NCBI GenBank assembly: GCA_018268735.1
Contig: JAFDWA010000004.1
Coordinates: 1 to 19,617 of the forward strand
DNA: 19,617 bases
Direction of reading: 5' to 3'
DNA from: Actinomycetota bacterium
Lineage (GTDB): Bacteria; Actinomycetota; Acidimicrobiia; Acidimicrobiales; Microtrichaceae
Below, piece after piece: positions 1-7,087 of the stretch; position 1 is the first letter of the stretch, and each line of letters starts with the position of its first letter. Made by a program: the position numbers and the translations under genes. The notes beneath the pieces are model-generated. The model saw only the letters and a list, made by a program, of their open reading frames with translations. It did no database searches and was not told where the DNA came from.

Positions 1-36
1 GAGGGGGCGCGAGACGCGCCAGAACGCCGAACCCCC

Positions 37-147
37 GCCGAACTTGTAGACCACGGTCGCCCCAGCGACCCACCCGCTACAACAACACCAGCCCCAGCCG
101 AACTTGTAGACCACGGTCGCCCCAGCGACCCGACGGCTACAAGTTCG
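37..147. repeat. Two-copy palindromic repeat (hairpin element), 60-bp period
   Basis: A 35-bp sequence at 37-71 is repeated exactly at 97-131, so the copies are 60 bp apart. The second copy forms a two-part hairpin. An outer 11-bp perfect stem pairs 99-109 (CGAACTTGTAG) with 137-147 (CTACAAGTTCG). Inside it a 6-bp stem, GGTCGC 115-120 with GCGACC 125-130, closes a CCCA loop. The first copy keeps the inner stem, but its outer stem is cut to 6 bp (44-49 with 77-82). There is no T-tract. The element lies just past the stop codon of the leftward gene ending at 187, so it could act as an RNA-end structure, or it could be a dispersed palindromic repeat. No other copy is in this window. Confidence 0.75.
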
Positions 148-186
148 ACGGGGTGAGCGTGCTGCGGCCCATGGAGCGTCGACGGC

Positions 187-1938
187 CTACCAGTACTCCT
201 CGTAGTGGATGTTGCCGCGCTGCTTGCGCTCGTCGAGCGTGAAGCCCCGCTCGACGAGCAGCTGCACCACCCCGACCGTCTGCGGGAAGGTCCGCTCACC
301 GTCGTCGCCATCCTCGGGGAGTCCGATCATCGACGGGTTGCCGCAGAGGAACACGTGGGTGTTCGCAGGATCGAGCGTCACACCGAACTGCTCGGCGAAC
401 ACGTCGTCGCGGATGACGTCCTGCAGGTACCGCTTGGGGATGTCCGCTTCACGGGTCGGCTGGGGGAAGTAGTGGTAGTTCGCGTAGCGCTGCTCGAGCT
501 GGCGATGCTTGTCGAGGTAGCCGAGATCGGCCCACTGGCGCACCGACACGGCCGAGACGATGGGTCCGTGATGGCCCTTGCGCAGCAGTTCTGTGACCAT
601 CGCGTTCTGCGGCGCCTCACCGGTCCCCGTCGACAGGAACACCACGGTGTCGGACGGATCGATCACCGGCGCCAACGTGTAGCGCCCGGCGACCTTGGGG
701 CCCAGATAGATGCGGTCGCCCGGCTTCTTGAGCGCAAGACGCGGCGTCAGCCCCGGGACGTTGTCGGGAGTCGGCGGCACCAGCACGATGTAGAACTCGA
801 GCTCGTCGGCGCCGGACTCGTCCGCGAGGTACCCGTGCTCGTCGAAGATCCGGTGGCTGATCGAGTACGAGCGTCGGACCAGCTTGTCCCAGCGGTCGTC
901 GATGTTCGACTCGATGGCGTCGTCGATCCGCTGCTCCCAGTAGCCCAGGCCGAGCGACGCGTACTGGCCCGGCAAGTGCGAGACCGAACCGTGGTCGGGT
1001 CGGACGCGCAGCACCCAGAGGTCGGAGTGGGTCGGCTCGAAGTACGTGATCGTCGCGTTGTAGTGCTCGGCGCGCAGCTCCTCGGTCACCCCGACGACGT
1101 CGTGACGGCTCCGGACCGACGGCTCCGGCGGTGGGATGGCGGCGTCGGGGAACACGGCCTCGAGGAGCGCTCGTCCGATCGCCGACCCGGGTGCGCTCGG
1201 CACATCGGGCGGCGTCTCGTCGACGGTTCCGAGGAACCAGACCCGACCGCTGGCGAGCGCCGCCTCGGTGGCGCCGACGTGCTCCGGCCCGACCGCCCGA
1301 CGGCCAGAGGAGAACACGACGTGGTCGAACTGCAGGTCCGGGGTTCGGCGATCGTTGAAGTACGCCATCGGGAAGCCGTCCACCTCGCCGATCTGCTGGG
1401 GGCTCGACGAGTAGAGCAACGTCGAGCGACGCTCCCGCTCGAGGTCGTTGAGCAGTTGCGCACCGACGGGCGAGAGACGCAACGGGTTCATGCCGCCGGC
1501 AGCGAGGACGACACCCGCGCCGAGATCCGCGAGCCGTACGGTCAGCTCGACTGCGTGGTCGGTGTGGCCGACGACGAGCACGTCGACGTCGTTCGCCGGT
1601 GTCGGGATCCGGTCGATGTGGACGCGATCGCCACCGACGGACGGGATCGACGGCGACCAGCCCTCGACGCTGGTCCGCAGCGCGACGAGGACGGCACGAC
1701 TCCTGTAGGACTGCCGGCGGGTGGCGACCACGAGGTCCTCGCCGTCGACGTCGACCGACGTCACGGTCTCGCCGTACGCGACCTCGAGCCCGTGCTCACC
1801 GGCGACACCGGGCAGCGCCAGCGTCGCACCCCGTTCGAGGACGGTCACCCGCTCGAGCCCGCTCTGGCGTGCGAACACCGCGGCGGACAGTCCGCCGGCG
1901 TTGCCGCCGATGACGATGAGGTCGTGCGCTTCGGCCAT
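187..1938 (-). CDS. Ferredoxin-NADP+ reductase with degenerate N-terminal flavoprotein domain
   Basis: 583 aa in two modules. Residues 1-265 resemble the thioredoxin-reductase/pyridine-nucleotide oxidoreductase fold: a dinucleotide loop IGGNAGG at 10-16 and a C-terminal GRVWFLGT segment near 231-238. Residues 275-583 are a ferredoxin-NADP+ reductase of the Fpr type: FAD-binding RSYSIS 356-361, NADP-binding GTGEAPQ 438-444, CGNPSM 532-537 and an aromatic C-terminus ending EEYW. It would move electrons between NADP(H) and ferredoxin or flavodoxin in the cytoplasm. The N-terminal module has no CxxC pair (the only cysteine seen in the protein is C532), and its second Rossmann loop is degraded (VVGHTDHA at 122-129). 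It may therefore be structural or a partner-docking part. The ATG has no Shine-Dalgarno site but has TAGGTT six bases upstream, suggesting a leaderless transcript. Confidence 0.88.
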   Translation of the reverse strand: MAEAHDLIVIGGNAGGLSAAVFARQSGLERVTVLERGATLALPGVAGEHGLEVAYGETVTSVDVDGEDLVVATRRQSYRSRAVLVALRTSVEGWSPSIPSVGGDRVHIDRIPTPANDVDVLVVGHTDHAVELTVRLADLGAGVVLAAGGMNPLRLSPVGAQLLNDLERERRSTLLYSSSPQQIGEVDGFPMAYFNDRRTPDLQFDHVVFSSGRRAVGPEHVGATEAALASGRVWFLGTVDETPPDVPSAPGSAIGRALLEAVFPDAAIPPPEPSVRSRHDVVGVTEELRAEHYNATITYFEPTHSDLWVLRVRPDHGSVSHLPGQYASLGLGYWEQRIDDAIESNIDDRWDKLVRRSYSISHRIFDEHGYLADESGADELEFYIVLVPPTPDNVPGLTPRLALKKPGDRIYLGPKVAGRYTLAPVIDPSDTVVFLSTGTGEAPQNAMVTELLRKGHHGPIVSAVSVRQWADLGYLDKHRQLEQRYANYHYFPQPTREADIPKRYLQDVIRDDVFAEQFGVTLDPANTHVFLCGNPSMIGLPEDGDDGERTFPQTVGVVQLLVERGFTLDERKQRGNIHYEEYW

Positions 1939-1944
1939 CGAGGC

Positions 1945-1950
1945 AACCTA
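1945..1950 (-). promoter_or_regulatory. Candidate -10 box for a leaderless transcript (TAGGTT)
   Basis: On the minus strand TAGGTT is followed by GCCTCG and then the ATG at 1938. A TAnnnT hexamer six bases before a start codon that lacks a Shine-Dalgarno sequence is the usual layout of actinobacterial leaderless genes. No convincing -35 box was found 16-18 bp upstream. The same TAGGTTGCC string precedes the ABC transporter gene starting at 14407. Confidence 0.5.
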
Positions 1951-2014
1951 AACGGCGTCCGACCCCGGGCTCCAACCACGGACGCATGGATGGGAGGGCA
2001 TCGACGCGCGTAAC

Positions 2015-2460
2015 GTGACGGCTGTGTCACTGATCGTGGTGATCGTCGCAGCGCTGTTGGTCACAGCCGCTTGGGGCAGGGGGGTTCTCGCTGACGAGGA
2101 CCGCTACCTGCGTGCCGTCGCGCCGCTGTCGACGTCGCCCCGGTTCGCCCGTCTTGCCGGCGTCGTGGTGGCGCTCGCCGCCCGCCGTGGTCGTCGGCAC
2201 CGACCCCGGGTGCACCTCTCTCCTCGGGCAGCCCGGGCAGCGGGGCACCTGACCACGCTGGCGATGCGCACGGGCCCCTTCGACCGTGCCTGGACGTTCG
2301 GGCACCGCCAGGTCCACCGTCACCGGCAGCCGGATGCACGCGTCGCCGCCTCGATGCTCGCGTTGGCGATGATGGGGACCGTCGTCCGCGTCGCGCGCTC
2401 TGTCCGATCGCCTGCGGTCCAGGTGCGACCACTGGATCCACCCGTCCGGCACCTGGACCG
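2015..2460 (+). pseudogene. Remnant of an actinobacterial membrane protein (N-terminal part)
   Basis: Reading from the GTG at 2015 gives a single N-terminal membrane segment (SLIVVIVAALLVTAAW), then DEDRYLRAVAPL, and later FDRAWTFGHRQVHRH. This order recalls a family of large actinobacterial membrane proteins that begin with a TM helix, a DTDRYVATVAPL-like stretch, and about 90 residues later a FxxxWxxANRxAH-like stretch. Here the distance between the two motifs is shorter (about 70 residues), the intervening sequence is Arg-rich and unlike coding sequence, and nothing resembling the rest of the protein follows. The frame stays open only because the DNA is so GC-rich; it runs on into an unrelated antitoxin tail ending at 2623. 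I read it as a truncated, decayed gene. The family match is from memory. Confidence 0.4.
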
Positions 2461-2465
2461 AGTCC

Positions 2466-2623
2466 ATGGATCAGCCCATCTCGGTGGGGATGCACGAAGC
2501 CAGGACCCGGCTGTCCGAGCTGCTGCGCCGGGTGGAGGCGGGCGACGAGTCGGACGGTCCTCCGTACCCGACGAGTTCGACGAAGCACTGCCGGACAGCG
2601 TCGTCGTCACCTTCGAACCCTGA
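2466..2623 (+). pseudogene. Broken Phd/YefM-family antitoxin gene
   Basis: Starting at the ATG at 2466, one frame reads MDQPISVGMHEARTRLSELL then RRVEAGDE. This is the typical N-terminal DNA-binding start of a Phd/YefM antitoxin (MHEAKTxLSxLLxRVEAGEE). Directly after it, in a different frame, the DNA reads PDEFDEALPDSVVVTFEP and a stop at 2623, which is the typical toxin-binding tail of the same family (DDFDAPLPEDVLxxFE). About 35-40 residues that would normally lie between (the ITRxGRPVARL region) are missing and the frame is shifted, so an internal deletion has destroyed the gene. No PIN-domain (VapC) or RelE-type toxin follows: 34 bp later the stop of the leftward glycosidase gene begins. 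Confidence 0.6.
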
Positions 2624-2657
2624 CGCGAGCGGGCACGAGTGCTCCGGTTCGGCCTGC

Positions 2658-4013
2658 TCAGAACGGCAGGAGGTCCGCCTGGAGGTCGCGCAGCTCGTCG
2701 AAGATGGCCTGACACGCGGCCGGGTCCGAAGGCGAGGCCGGGTCCTCGACGATCGCCTGCAGCGCGAGGTCGGGATCGCCGTTGAGCGCGGAGCCCACGA
2801 CGAGCTCCTGCAGGTCGGTCTGGGTGCGGACCCAACCCGAGAGCGGTTCACCGAGCGGTGGCATCGTCTCGGGGTGGATGCCGGCCCCGTCGACGGTCGC
2901 GCCGACCTCGACGATCGCGCCGTCGGCGACGTCGGGCAGGTAGCCGCGGTTCGCGACGTTGACCGCCATGATCCGCGTGGGGGTGTCGGTCCACATCGCC
3001 GCGACGATCGAGATCACCTCCTCGGAGGAGTGCCCGTATGCGCCGAGCGGCAACGGCACCGAAGTCGTCGCGGCCCACGCTGCAGCCCGCTCGGCGACCT
3101 GCATGACCGGCTCGTGGAAGTCGATCGGCACGGGGCGCCAGTCGCCGACGTCGAGCGCGAACGGCAGGTACTCGCCGATGTGGCTGTCCACCGAGCACGG
3201 GACGAGGTCGTGCTCACGGATCATGTGGACCACCAGCGGCGTGTAGCTGTACTCGAGCAGTCCGGCGCCCAACAGGGTCCGGTCCAGCACCTTGGCCGCA
3301 GCGATGGCACGCGGCGAGTAGTCGTAGAACGGCTTGGCGAAGTGCGCCTTCACCCGTGGCAGCAGGTCCTCGCCGGTGACGCGGTGGCGCATCTCGGTGA
3401 AGAAGGTGAAGTGGTTGATGCCCGATGCCTTCGCCTCGATGTCGGCGGCCTTCACCCGGATCCGGCGCGCCAGCCGGTTGATGCCCATCGGCATCTCGTG
3501 GCACATGCCGACGTGGTGCAGCGTGGTCGCCTTCGAGATCGCAAGCGTCACGCGGCTCATCGGGTTGGACAGGTTGATGAGGAGCGCGTCGGGGCTGTGC
3601 TTCTCGACGCTGCGGCAGATGCCCAGCGTGTTGTTGATGCTGCGCAACGAGTGGAACACCCCGCCGGGTCCCCCGTTCTCGCCCATGATCTGGCGGGCGC
3701 CGTGGCGGTTGGGGATCTCGTAGTCCTCGCGCCAGTGGCGGAAGCGTCCGAACTCGGCGCTGCTGAGCACGAAGTCCGCGCCGTCGAGCGCGGCACCCGG
3801 GTCAGTGCTGCGGTCCACGACCACGGGCGCGCCCTTCGCCGCGTTGAGCTTGGTGGCGAACGCGAACGCCCGGTCGAGTCGCTCCTCGTCCACGTCGTGC
3901 AGCACGAGTCGGCTGCCGCGCAGCTCCGGCGTGTGGACCACGTCGTTGACCATCGCGGGCCCGAACGACATCCCGCCAGCCCCCACCAGAGCGATCTTCG
4001 GTCCGTCGGTCAT
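2658..4013 (-). CDS. Glycoside hydrolase family 4 (NAD-dependent alpha-galactosidase/6-phospho-glycosidase-like)
   Basis: 451 aa, a normal length for GH4. These enzymes cleave glycosides by an oxidation-elimination mechanism needing NAD+ and Mn2+. Visible marks are an N-terminal dinucleotide loop (IALVGAGGMSFG, 7-18), GENGGPGGVFHSLRSI 111-126, INLSNPM 146-152, VGMCHEMP 168-175 with the likely metal ligand Cys171, and SGINHFTFF 198-206 with the second ligand His201. The substrate cannot be assigned: the central motifs are divergent from both MelA (YVNPM, GLCH) and phospho-glucosidases. The ATG at 4013 has a strong AGGAGG five bases upstream (4019-4024), which fixes the start well inside a longer open frame. 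It is the last gene of a leftward three-gene run, 41 bp after the GlcD-like gene. Confidence 0.87.
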   Translation of the reverse strand: MTDGPKIALVGAGGMSFGPAMVNDVVHTPELRGSRLVLHDVDEERLDRAFAFATKLNAAKGAPVVVDRSTDPGAALDGADFVLSSAEFGRFRHWREDYEIPNRHGARQIMGENGGPGGVFHSLRSINNTLGICRSVEKHSPDALLINLSNPMSRVTLAISKATTLHHVGMCHEMPMGINRLARRIRVKAADIEAKASGINHFTFFTEMRHRVTGEDLLPRVKAHFAKPFYDYSPRAIAAAKVLDRTLLGAGLLEYSYTPLVVHMIREHDLVPCSVDSHIGEYLPFALDVGDWRPVPIDFHEPVMQVAERAAAWAATTSVPLPLGAYGHSSEEVISIVAAMWTDTPTRIMAVNVANRGYLPDVADGAIVEVGATVDGAGIHPETMPPLGEPLSGWVRTQTDLQELVVGSALNGDPDLALQAIVEDPASPSDPAACQAIFDELRDLQADLLPF

Positions 4014-4027
4014 CTCGTCCTCCTGGT

Positions 4028-4049
4028 CGGATCCACGTGTCCGGATCCG
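4028..4049 (-). promoter_or_regulatory. Intercistronic hairpin between oxidase and GH4 genes
   Basis: CGGATCC at 4028-4034 pairs perfectly with GGATCCG at 4043-4049 around an 8-base loop. It sits in the 41-bp gap between the oxidase stop and the GH4 start, just upstream of the AGGAGG ribosome site. It could be a processing or mRNA-stability element that uncouples expression of the two genes; there is no T-tract, so a simple terminator is unlikely. Confidence 0.3.
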
Positions 4050-4054
4050 GTTGG

Positions 4055-5413
4055 TCAGATCCACTTGCCCGGGTTGAAGACCCCATCGGGGTCGAACGCC
4101 ATCTTGATGCGCCGGTGCAGCTCGATCACGTCCGGGCCGAGCTGCGCCGCCAGGTGCCTCGCCTTGAGGATGCCCACGCCGTGCTCGCCGGTGATGGTCC
4201 CACCAAGGGCCAGTGCGGCGCCCATGATGTCGTCGAAGGCCTCCCGCGCCCGTTCCGTCGCAGCGGCGTCGGACGCGTCGAAGGTGACGAGCGGGTGGAG
4301 GTTGCCGTCGCCCGCATGGCCGATCACCGGGATCAGGGTGTCGGTGCGCTCCGCGATCGCTGCGACCTCGGCGACGAGGTCGCCGACCCGCGGGATCGGC
4401 ACGCCGACGTCCTCGATGAGCACCGTGCCGAGCCGCTCGACGCACGGGATGGCCATCCGCCTGGCCCCCATCAGCAGCTCTCCCTCGTCCGCATCGGAGC
4501 TGGCAGCGACCTCGTTCGCTCCGGCGTCGCGGAGGCAGCGCTCCAACTCGGCGACATCTCCGCCGCCGGTCCCGCACTGCGCGAGCAGCAGCGCCCCGAC
4601 GCCGACGAGTCCCATCGGGCGGACGCGCTCGACGGCGGCGACCGCGGCGGCGTCCATCAGCTCGAGCGTGTCGGGGCGCAGCGTCGACATCACCGCCGCA
4701 ACAGCGACGCCGGCGTGGACCACGTCGTCGAACGTGGCCACGATCGTCGTCGTCGCCGGCGGTGGAGGCCGCAGCCGCAGCGTCACCTCCGTGACGATCC
4801 CGAGGGTGCCCTCGGATCCGATGAACAGTCGCTTGAGGTCGTAGCCCGCGACGTCCTTGACGGTGCGACCACCGAGGCGCACGGCGCGACCGTCGGCCAT
4901 CACGACCTCGAGGCCCAGCACGTAGTCGGTGGTGACGCCGTAGCGGACGCAGCACAGCCCACCGGCGTTCGTCGCGACGTTCCCACCCACCGAGCAGATC
5001 TCGAACGACGACGGATCCGGCGGGTACCAGAGGCCGTGCTCGGCAGCTGCGACCTTCACCTCGGCGTTGAGGGCACCGGGTTGCACGACCGCGACCTGGG
5101 CCGCGGCGTCGACGTGCACCGATCGCATCCGATCCGTCGACAGCGTGATCGCGCCGTCGAGCGCGGACGATCCGCCGGAGAGGCCGGTGCCGGCACCCCG
5201 TGTCACGATCGGGACGTGGTGCGCGGCAGCGATGCGGACCGCTACCTGCACCTCGGCGGTGCTCGCCGGGCGCACGACCACGAGCGGACGACCCGGCTCG
5301 ACGGCCGACGCCCGGTCGTATCGGTAGGGCGTGGCGACGTCGGCGTCGTCGATCACCCCGGCCGGTCCGAGCACTGCGTGCAGCGCGGCGATGACGTCGC
5401 TGTCGTCGGTCAC
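4055..5413 (-). CDS. FAD-linked 2-hydroxyacid oxidase/dehydrogenase, GlcD-like
   Basis: 452 aa, full length for the glycolate oxidase GlcD/D-lactate dehydrogenase family. The N-terminal FAD-binding domain shows VTRGAGTGLSGG 70-81, CSVGGNVATNAGG 140-152 and VKDVAGYDLKRLFIGSEG 185-202. The C-terminal domain keeps the metal/substrate motif IGHAGDGNLHP 364-374 and GEHGVGILK 409-417. It should oxidise a 2-hydroxy acid such as D-lactate or glycolate to the oxo acid with electrons passed to the respiratory chain. No GlcE or GlcF partner is adjacent, so it is more like the single-subunit enzymes. The GTG at 5413 was chosen because the protein then begins with the usual LHAVLGPAGV region; the Shine-Dalgarno site is weak. 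It starts 20 bp after the tryptophanase stop, so co-transcription is likely. Confidence 0.9.
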   Translation of the reverse strand: MTDDSDVIAALHAVLGPAGVIDDADVATPYRYDRASAVEPGRPLVVVRPASTAEVQVAVRIAAAHHVPIVTRGAGTGLSGGSSALDGAITLSTDRMRSVHVDAAAQVAVVQPGALNAEVKVAAAEHGLWYPPDPSSFEICSVGGNVATNAGGLCCVRYGVTTDYVLGLEVVMADGRAVRLGGRTVKDVAGYDLKRLFIGSEGTLGIVTEVTLRLRPPPPATTTIVATFDDVVHAGVAVAAVMSTLRPDTLELMDAAAVAAVERVRPMGLVGVGALLLAQCGTGGGDVAELERCLRDAGANEVAASSDADEGELLMGARRMAIPCVERLGTVLIEDVGVPIPRVGDLVAEVAAIAERTDTLIPVIGHAGDGNLHPLVTFDASDAAATERAREAFDDIMGAALALGGTITGEHGVGILKARHLAAQLGPDVIELHRRIKMAFDPDGVFNPGKWI

Positions 5414-5433
5414 GGTCGGCTCGGCTGTCCGGA

Positions 5434-6810
5434 TCAGGTGATGGGTTCGTAGGTCGCGGTGAAGTGCCGGAGCGGTCGGGGTTCGGAGGTGATCCGGTAG
5501 CCGGGCAGATCCGCAGCGCCGGCGGCGACGCGTTCGCACACCTCGATCACGTAGTCGATGTGGCTCTGGGTGTAGGTGCGACGCGGGATCGCCAAGCGGA
5601 CGAGCTCCATCGCCGCGGGTCGCTCCGAGCCGTCGGGTTGCAGTCCGAACATCACCGAGCCGATCTCGCACCCGCGAACGCCACCCTCGGTGTAGAGCGC
5701 TGCGGCGAGGGACTGCCCCGGGAACTCGAGCGGGTCGAGGTGCGCGAGCAGCCGGCCCGCATCGAGGTAGACGGCGTGGCCGCCGATCGGTTGCACCACG
5801 GGGATCCCCGCAGCGAGAAGCGCGTCGCCGAGGTAGGCCGTCGAGCGGATGCGGTAGCGGAGGTAGTCGTGCTGGACCGCTTCGCGCAGCCCTTGCGCGA
5901 GCGCTTCGAGGTCCCGTCCGGCGAGCCCGCCGTAGGTGGGGAACCCCTCGGTGATGACGAGGATCGTGCGGCACCGCTCGGCGAGCTCAGCGTCGTCCAT
6001 CGCCAACCAGCCGCCGATGTTGCCGAGCGGGTCCTTCTTGGCGCTCATCGTCATGCCGTCGGCGAGCGACGCCATCTCACGCACGATGTCGGCCACGTCA
6101 CGGTCTGCCTGGCCGGGTTCGCGCTCGCGGATGAACCAGGCGTTCTCGGCGAACCGGCACGCATCGAGGAACAGCGACACGCCGTGGCGGTCGCAGACCG
6201 CCCGGACGCCGTGGAGGTTCTCGAGCGACACGGGTTGGCCGCCACCGGAGTTGTTCGTGATCGTCACGAACACGACCGGCACCTCCTCGGCGCCGTGCTC
6301 GGTGAGCAGCGCGTCGAGCGCGTCGAGGTCCATGTTGCCCTTGAACGGATGCAGCGAGGACGGGTCGCGTCCCTCGGGGATCACGAGGTCCACGGCGGTG
6401 GCGCCGGTGAGCTCGACGTTGGCCCGCGTGGTGTCGAAGTGGGTGTTGTTGGGGACGATCCTTCCGGGCCCGCCGAGCACAGAGAACAGGATCTTCTCCG
6501 CGGCACGTCCCTGGTGGGTGGGGATGACGTGCCCGAAGGGGAACAGGTCCTGCACGGACTCGAGGAACCGGAACCACGACGGCGAACCGGCGTAGCTCTC
6601 GTCGCCGCGCTGGATGCCGGCCCACTGGTCCCGTGACATCGCGCCGGTGCCCGAGTCGGTGAGCAGGTCGATCAGCACGTCCTCGGCCCGCAACGAGAAC
6701 AGGTTGTGGCCTGCCGCGTCGAGCGCGGCGCGTCGCTCACCGGGAGTCGTCATCCGCAGCGGCTCGACGGAGTGGATGCGGAACGGCTCGATGATGGTCC
6801 GGAACGTCAT
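5434..6810 (-). CDS. tnaA: Tryptophanase (tryptophan indole-lyase)
   Basis: About 458 aa, a PLP-dependent beta-eliminating lyase that would split L-tryptophan into indole, pyruvate and ammonia. Family marks are EPFRI near the N-terminus, LLTDSGTGAMS, IPTHQGRAAE, NNSGGGQPVS, LDACRFAENAWFI, the PLP-lysine region MSAKKD, EGFPTYGGLAGRD and RLAIPRRTYTQ. The related tyrosine phenol-lyases differ at known specificity positions: this protein has Asp in HFDTT (Asp137 of E. coli TnaA; Thr in tyrosine phenol-lyase) and His in LRHFTA (His463 of TnaA; Phe in tyrosine phenol-lyase), so tryptophan is the better substrate call. The ATG at 6810 is preferred; an in-frame GTG at 6816 with AGGG upstream is an alternative. 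No TnaC-like leader or TnaB permease is seen. First gene of the leftward run with the oxidase and the GH4 gene. Confidence 0.88.
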   Translation of the reverse strand: MTFRTIIEPFRIHSVEPLRMTTPGERRAALDAAGHNLFSLRAEDVLIDLLTDSGTGAMSRDQWAGIQRGDESYAGSPSWFRFLESVQDLFPFGHVIPTHQGRAAEKILFSVLGGPGRIVPNNTHFDTTRANVELTGATAVDLVIPEGRDPSSLHPFKGNMDLDALDALLTEHGAEEVPVVFVTITNNSGGGQPVSLENLHGVRAVCDRHGVSLFLDACRFAENAWFIREREPGQADRDVADIVREMASLADGMTMSAKKDPLGNIGGWLAMDDAELAERCRTILVITEGFPTYGGLAGRDLEALAQGLREAVQHDYLRYRIRSTAYLGDALLAAGIPVVQPIGGHAVYLDAGRLLAHLDPLEFPGQSLAAALYTEGGVRGCEIGSVMFGLQPDGSERPAAMELVRLAIPRRTYTQSHIDYVIEVCERVAAGAADLPGYRITSEPRPLRHFTATYEPIT

Positions 6811-6885
6811 CTGCACCGGGACCCTACCCGCACCCCACCAACCCCTTCGGTCGTGCAGAACGGGGCACAGGTCATCTCATCGGTC

Positions 6886-7014
6886 ATGAGGACTCGCGTG
6901 GCTCGCCACTCTCCGACACCCCGAGAGGTCCTCCGCTCCGCGGCACGATTGCCGCAGGTCGTGCCCGATGCCGTGCTGGTCGACGCCTCGCCGGCACCAG
7001 CGCCTCACGCCTGA
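6886..7014 (+). pseudogene. Fragment resembling a nucleotidyltransferase-type gene
   Basis: A 42-codon stretch contains TPREVLRSAARLPQVVPDAV followed by LVDASP and a stop at 7014. This recalls the start of small actinobacterial nucleotidyltransferase-like (AbiEii-type) proteins, in which VVPDAVLVGGT is followed by a short Asp/His-rich stretch. Just after the break the next frame reads GTSASRLST, as if small indels had disrupted the GGT region. Nothing downstream continues the protein, and the DMFase-like gene of the opposite strand ends at 7088. The rest of the 6817-7087 gap holds no gene I recognise; an opposite-strand frame at 7066-6884 starts in a coding-like manner (MRTSIAADGTTLPVEQVL) but soon degrades. 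Family assignment is from memory and tentative. Confidence 0.3.
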
Positions 7015-7087
7015 GCACCTGTTCCACCGGCAGGGTGGTGCCGTCGGCTGCGATGCTCGTCCGCATCGAGGGTGTCGGCGTTGGCGG

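Noticed and set aside
205..2013. 602-codon open frame on the plus strand opposite the reductase
   Set aside because: It mirrors the reductase gene, is Arg/His/Asp-rich without domain motifs, and the minus strand carries clear FAD- and NADP-binding motifs.
2466..4844. 792-codon plus-strand frame starting with an antitoxin-like sequence
   Set aside because: Only the first ~28 codons are antitoxin; the rest is the shadow of the GH4 and GlcD-like genes.
4014..4955. N-terminal extension of the GH4 frame to 4955
   Set aside because: The extension is Arg-rich antisense to the GlcD-like gene; AGGAGG before 4013 and the dinucleotide loop right after it set the true start.
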